This document shows, piece by piece, positions 3,954 to 5,754 of a stretch of DNA of 5,754 nucleotides. Source of the DNA: an uncultured Methanobrevibacter sp. Its GTDB lineage: Archaea; Methanobacteriota; Methanobacteria; Methanobacteriales; Methanobacteriaceae. The translations under genes were made by a program, and so were the position numbers. The notes under the pieces were generated by a model. It was not told the origin of the DNA, searched no databases, and saw only the letters and a program-made list of their open reading frames with translations. Location of the stretch: the NCBI GenBank assembly GCA_946611495.1, contig CAMODR010000097.1, forward strand, positions 1-5,754. The letters run 5' to 3'. Within the stretch, counting starts at the first letter, position 1. The number at the start of each line of letters is the position of its first letter.

Positions 3954-5754
3954 ATGAATAATGTTCGATTGTCCTCCATCCTTGCTTTATTATTAATATT
4001 ATTCTTGTCTTTGGCAGTAGTTAGTGCAAATGATGACTTATCTATAAATAATGTCACTGACACCCAAGATAGTTTAATTGATAATTCTAATGGCATTTCG
4101 GATTATTTCTCAAATGATAATAATATCAGTTTAAACAATGATAATCAGATGGAAAGCGCTGTAATTTCAAATGATGATGGAAAAACTTCCGAGGAGTTTG
4201 ATGATTCATTTGATTCTATAAATTCTGATGATGCTCAATCTTTAGAAGAATCTAATGATGATAGCTCTAAAAATCAAAATAAAGATCAATCTAAAGCTAA
4301 ATTGAGTGACAGTTCAGTCATAATAATTACAGACGCTTCATATTCTAAATATTTTGATTCAAGAACTGGTACCATTAAGGAAGGAACCATAAAAGAAGGC
4401 GACACATTAAAAATAGGAAATGTTTCAAACAAACTATTTATAATAGACAGGCCATTGATAATTCTTCCAGTCTCTTCTGAAGATATAATGTCTGACTGTC
4501 TGATACGCCTTATAGAAGGAAGTTCCTATACGACATTAAGCAATCTGAGGATTGTAAACAAGAATGAGAAGGTAAAATCCTATTACTTGTGCGGAATTCA
4601 TATATATAATTCCTATTACAACACAATTGTTAATTTGACAATAAATAACACTCAAATGAGATGTTATGGTATTTTAATGTCAAATGCAAGCCATAATAAG
4701 ATTATCAATAATACAATTATCACAGGCCAAGCTACTGCAATACCAATGACAGGCTCTTCATACAACCTTTTTGAGGGAAATTACTTAGAAACATATAATG
4801 CAAACATGTTATATTATTCCATGTATGGAAATGGTGATTTCTATCCTCGAGAAGACTTGGAGAAGTGTCATGATAATATTATAGCAAACAATTATTTCAC
4901 TAGTCGAAACGGTACTTATGATTCCTACTGTTACGCTTTATGCCTAATGGCTGAAGCGGGAGGATCCAATACCCTTGTAGCAAACAATACATTCAACAAT
5001 ACATTCCGTCCATTGGTTATATCCACTCCAGATACATTGGTCATAAACAATACAATAGTCAATGTAGGTGGTGAAGCAGGTATTTTTGTGGAAGGGAATA
5101 ATGTAAGTCTCATATCAAACAATATCTCTACAGTTAAGGTAGAAGGCTATCAGTGGAATAAGAATGGTGATGTTGTTGCCATAAAGACTTCAGGTTTCAA
5201 TACAAAGATAATCAACAATACAATAAGCACTGTCCAAACAAATGGCATCCAATCAAATGGAGATAATAGCGTTATTGTGGGAAACATTATCAATACCGAA
5301 TCCTCTTCATGTATAAATCTAACCAGATCAAACGCTTTGGTTGAAAACAATACATTAAAGGGTGTGAATTCAACCCCAATTAAGATTTACACATCAAAAT
5401 TGGTTGAAAACACTACAATAAGAAACAATAATATCACATCAGACCTATCTGCAATAGTATTGCAGGGTAAAGTCAATTACACACTGGTCTGTGATAATGT
5501 AATTGAAGTTGTGGATGCTGATAACGCTATAGTGGTGGCTAAGTACACAAATAGAAATCCAATCCTTCCAGAGCATTATGCAATATTCAATAATCTCATT
5601 AATGGAAAGATTGTTAATTTGACTGACATATCTGAAATAGAGCGCAATGACACTGTAAATGATACAAATGTCACAGATTCCAATGTAACAGACATTAATG
5701 GTACAAATGCAAGTGATATTAATGGCACTGGCATAAATGGCACTAATGGTACTG
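3954..5754 (+). CDS. Secreted adhesin-like protein with right-handed parallel beta-helix (3' end outside window)
   Basis: The frame is open for 600 codons with no stop and runs off the right edge. Order: Sec signal peptide 1-25 (short Arg5 n-region, hydrophobic 8-23, likely cut after VSA25); acidic linker 26-120, where Asp, Asn and Ser make up 54 of 95 residues; a strand-rich entry segment about 121-200 (VIIITDASYSKYFD); beta-helix coils about 195-550; then a sequon-rich tail 565-600. The coils repeat every 20-24 residues with an Asn ladder such as IINNTI (250-255), VANNTF (342-347), VINNTI (363-368), IINNTI (419-424) and VENNTL (463-468), typical of pectate-lyase-fold/PbH1 repeats. About 30 Asn-X-Ser/Thr sites suggest heavy N-glycosylation outside the cell. 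Such proteins are numerous in Methanobrevibacter and are thought to mediate contact with other cells or surfaces; a polysaccharide-lyase activity is possible for the fold, but no active site was recognised. The anchor (membrane helix, wall-binding or Ig-like domain) must lie beyond the window. Confidence 0.88.
   Translation, partial: MNNVRLSSILALLLILFLSLAVVSANDDLSINNVTDTQDSLIDNSNGISDYFSNDNNISLNNDNQMESAVISNDDGKTSEEFDDSFDSINSDDAQSLEESNDDSSKNQNKDQSKAKLSDSSVIIITDASYSKYFDSRTGTIKEGTIKEGDTLKIGNVSNKLFIIDRPLIILPVSSEDIMSDCLIRLIEGSSYTTLSNLRIVNKNEKVKSYYLCGIHIYNSYYNTIVNLTINNTQMRCYGILMSNASHNKIINNTIITGQATAIPMTGSSYNLFEGNYLETYNANMLYYSMYGNGDFYPREDLEKCHDNIIANNYFTSRNGTYDSYCYALCLMAEAGGSNTLVANNTFNNTFRPLVISTPDTLVINNTIVNVGGEAGIFVEGNNVSLISNNISTVKVEGYQWNKNGDVVAIKTSGFNTKIINNTISTVQTNGIQSNGDNSVIVGNIINTESSSCINLTRSNALVENNTLKGVNSTPIKIYTSKLVENTTIRNNNITSDLSAIVLQGKVNYTLVCDNVIEVVDADNAIVVAKYTNRNPILPEHYAIFNNLINGKIVNLTDISEIERNDTVNDTNVTDSNVTDINGTNASDINGTGINGTNGT
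5646..5754 (+). repeat. Degenerate tandem repeat encoding an Asn-X-Thr/Ser tail
   Basis: Residues 565-600 of the adhesin-like protein contain nine glycosylation sequons in 36 residues: NDT twice, NVT twice, NGT four times and NAS once, separated by Asp, Ser, Ile or Gly. At DNA level the later part repeats AATGGYACW with GATATTAAT/GACATTAAT lead-ins. It probably forms an extended, glycosylated stalk after the beta-helix. The repeat reaches the window edge, so its full length is unknown. Confidence 0.75.

Noticed and set aside
3941..3961. Small leader peptide gene starting at ATG 3941
   Set aside because: It reads six codons to a stop and has no ribosome binding site of its own. The ATG arises from bases overlapping the Shine-Dalgarno of the real gene.

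Overview
The window looks like chromosomal DNA from a gut-type methanogenic archaeon of the Methanobacteriales, most likely Methanobrevibacter or a close relative. The evidence is the very AT-rich spacers, an archaeal-only CoA biosynthesis enzyme, a UPF0200 kinase-like protein, TTTATATA-type TATA boxes, oligo-T terminators, a GGAGGTGA ribosome binding site, and the start of a large secreted Asn/Thr-rich beta-helix protein of the adhesin-like kind that is expanded in these methanogens. The genus is inferred; no rRNA or other marker is present.

Layout, left to right. (1) 12-758 (+): archaeal 4-phosphopantoate--beta-alanine ligase, a CoA pathway enzyme, followed at once by an oligo-T terminator. 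(2) 937-1479 (+): a P-loop protein of the UPF0200 family, related to dephospho-CoA/nucleoside monophosphate kinases, with its own candidate promoter and a T-rich 3' region. (3) 1610-3451 (-): uvrC, the nucleotide excision repair endonuclease, convergent with gene 2 and with all catalytic and cluster residues visible. (4) 3452-3953: a roughly 500-base divergent spacer with no gene. It holds a 21-bp tandem repeat with helically phased A-tracts just upstream of uvrC, and a TATA box inside a dyad just upstream of the next gene. (5) 3954-5754 (+), running off the right edge: signal peptide, acidic Asp/Asn/Ser linker, right-handed beta-helix of about 22-residue coils, and an Asn-X-Thr/Ser-rich tail.

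The genes do not form one system. The first two are separate transcription units that may both bear on CoA metabolism, although for the second this rests on family resemblance only. uvrC is a DNA repair gene, and the last gene is a cell-surface protein. No mobile element, CRISPR array, tRNA or rRNA was seen. I did not find a convincing new multi-gene system. The parts most worth a second look are non-coding: the phased 21-bp repeat at the uvrC promoter, the dyad around the adhesin-like gene's TATA box, and the one-sided terminator between the convergent genes.
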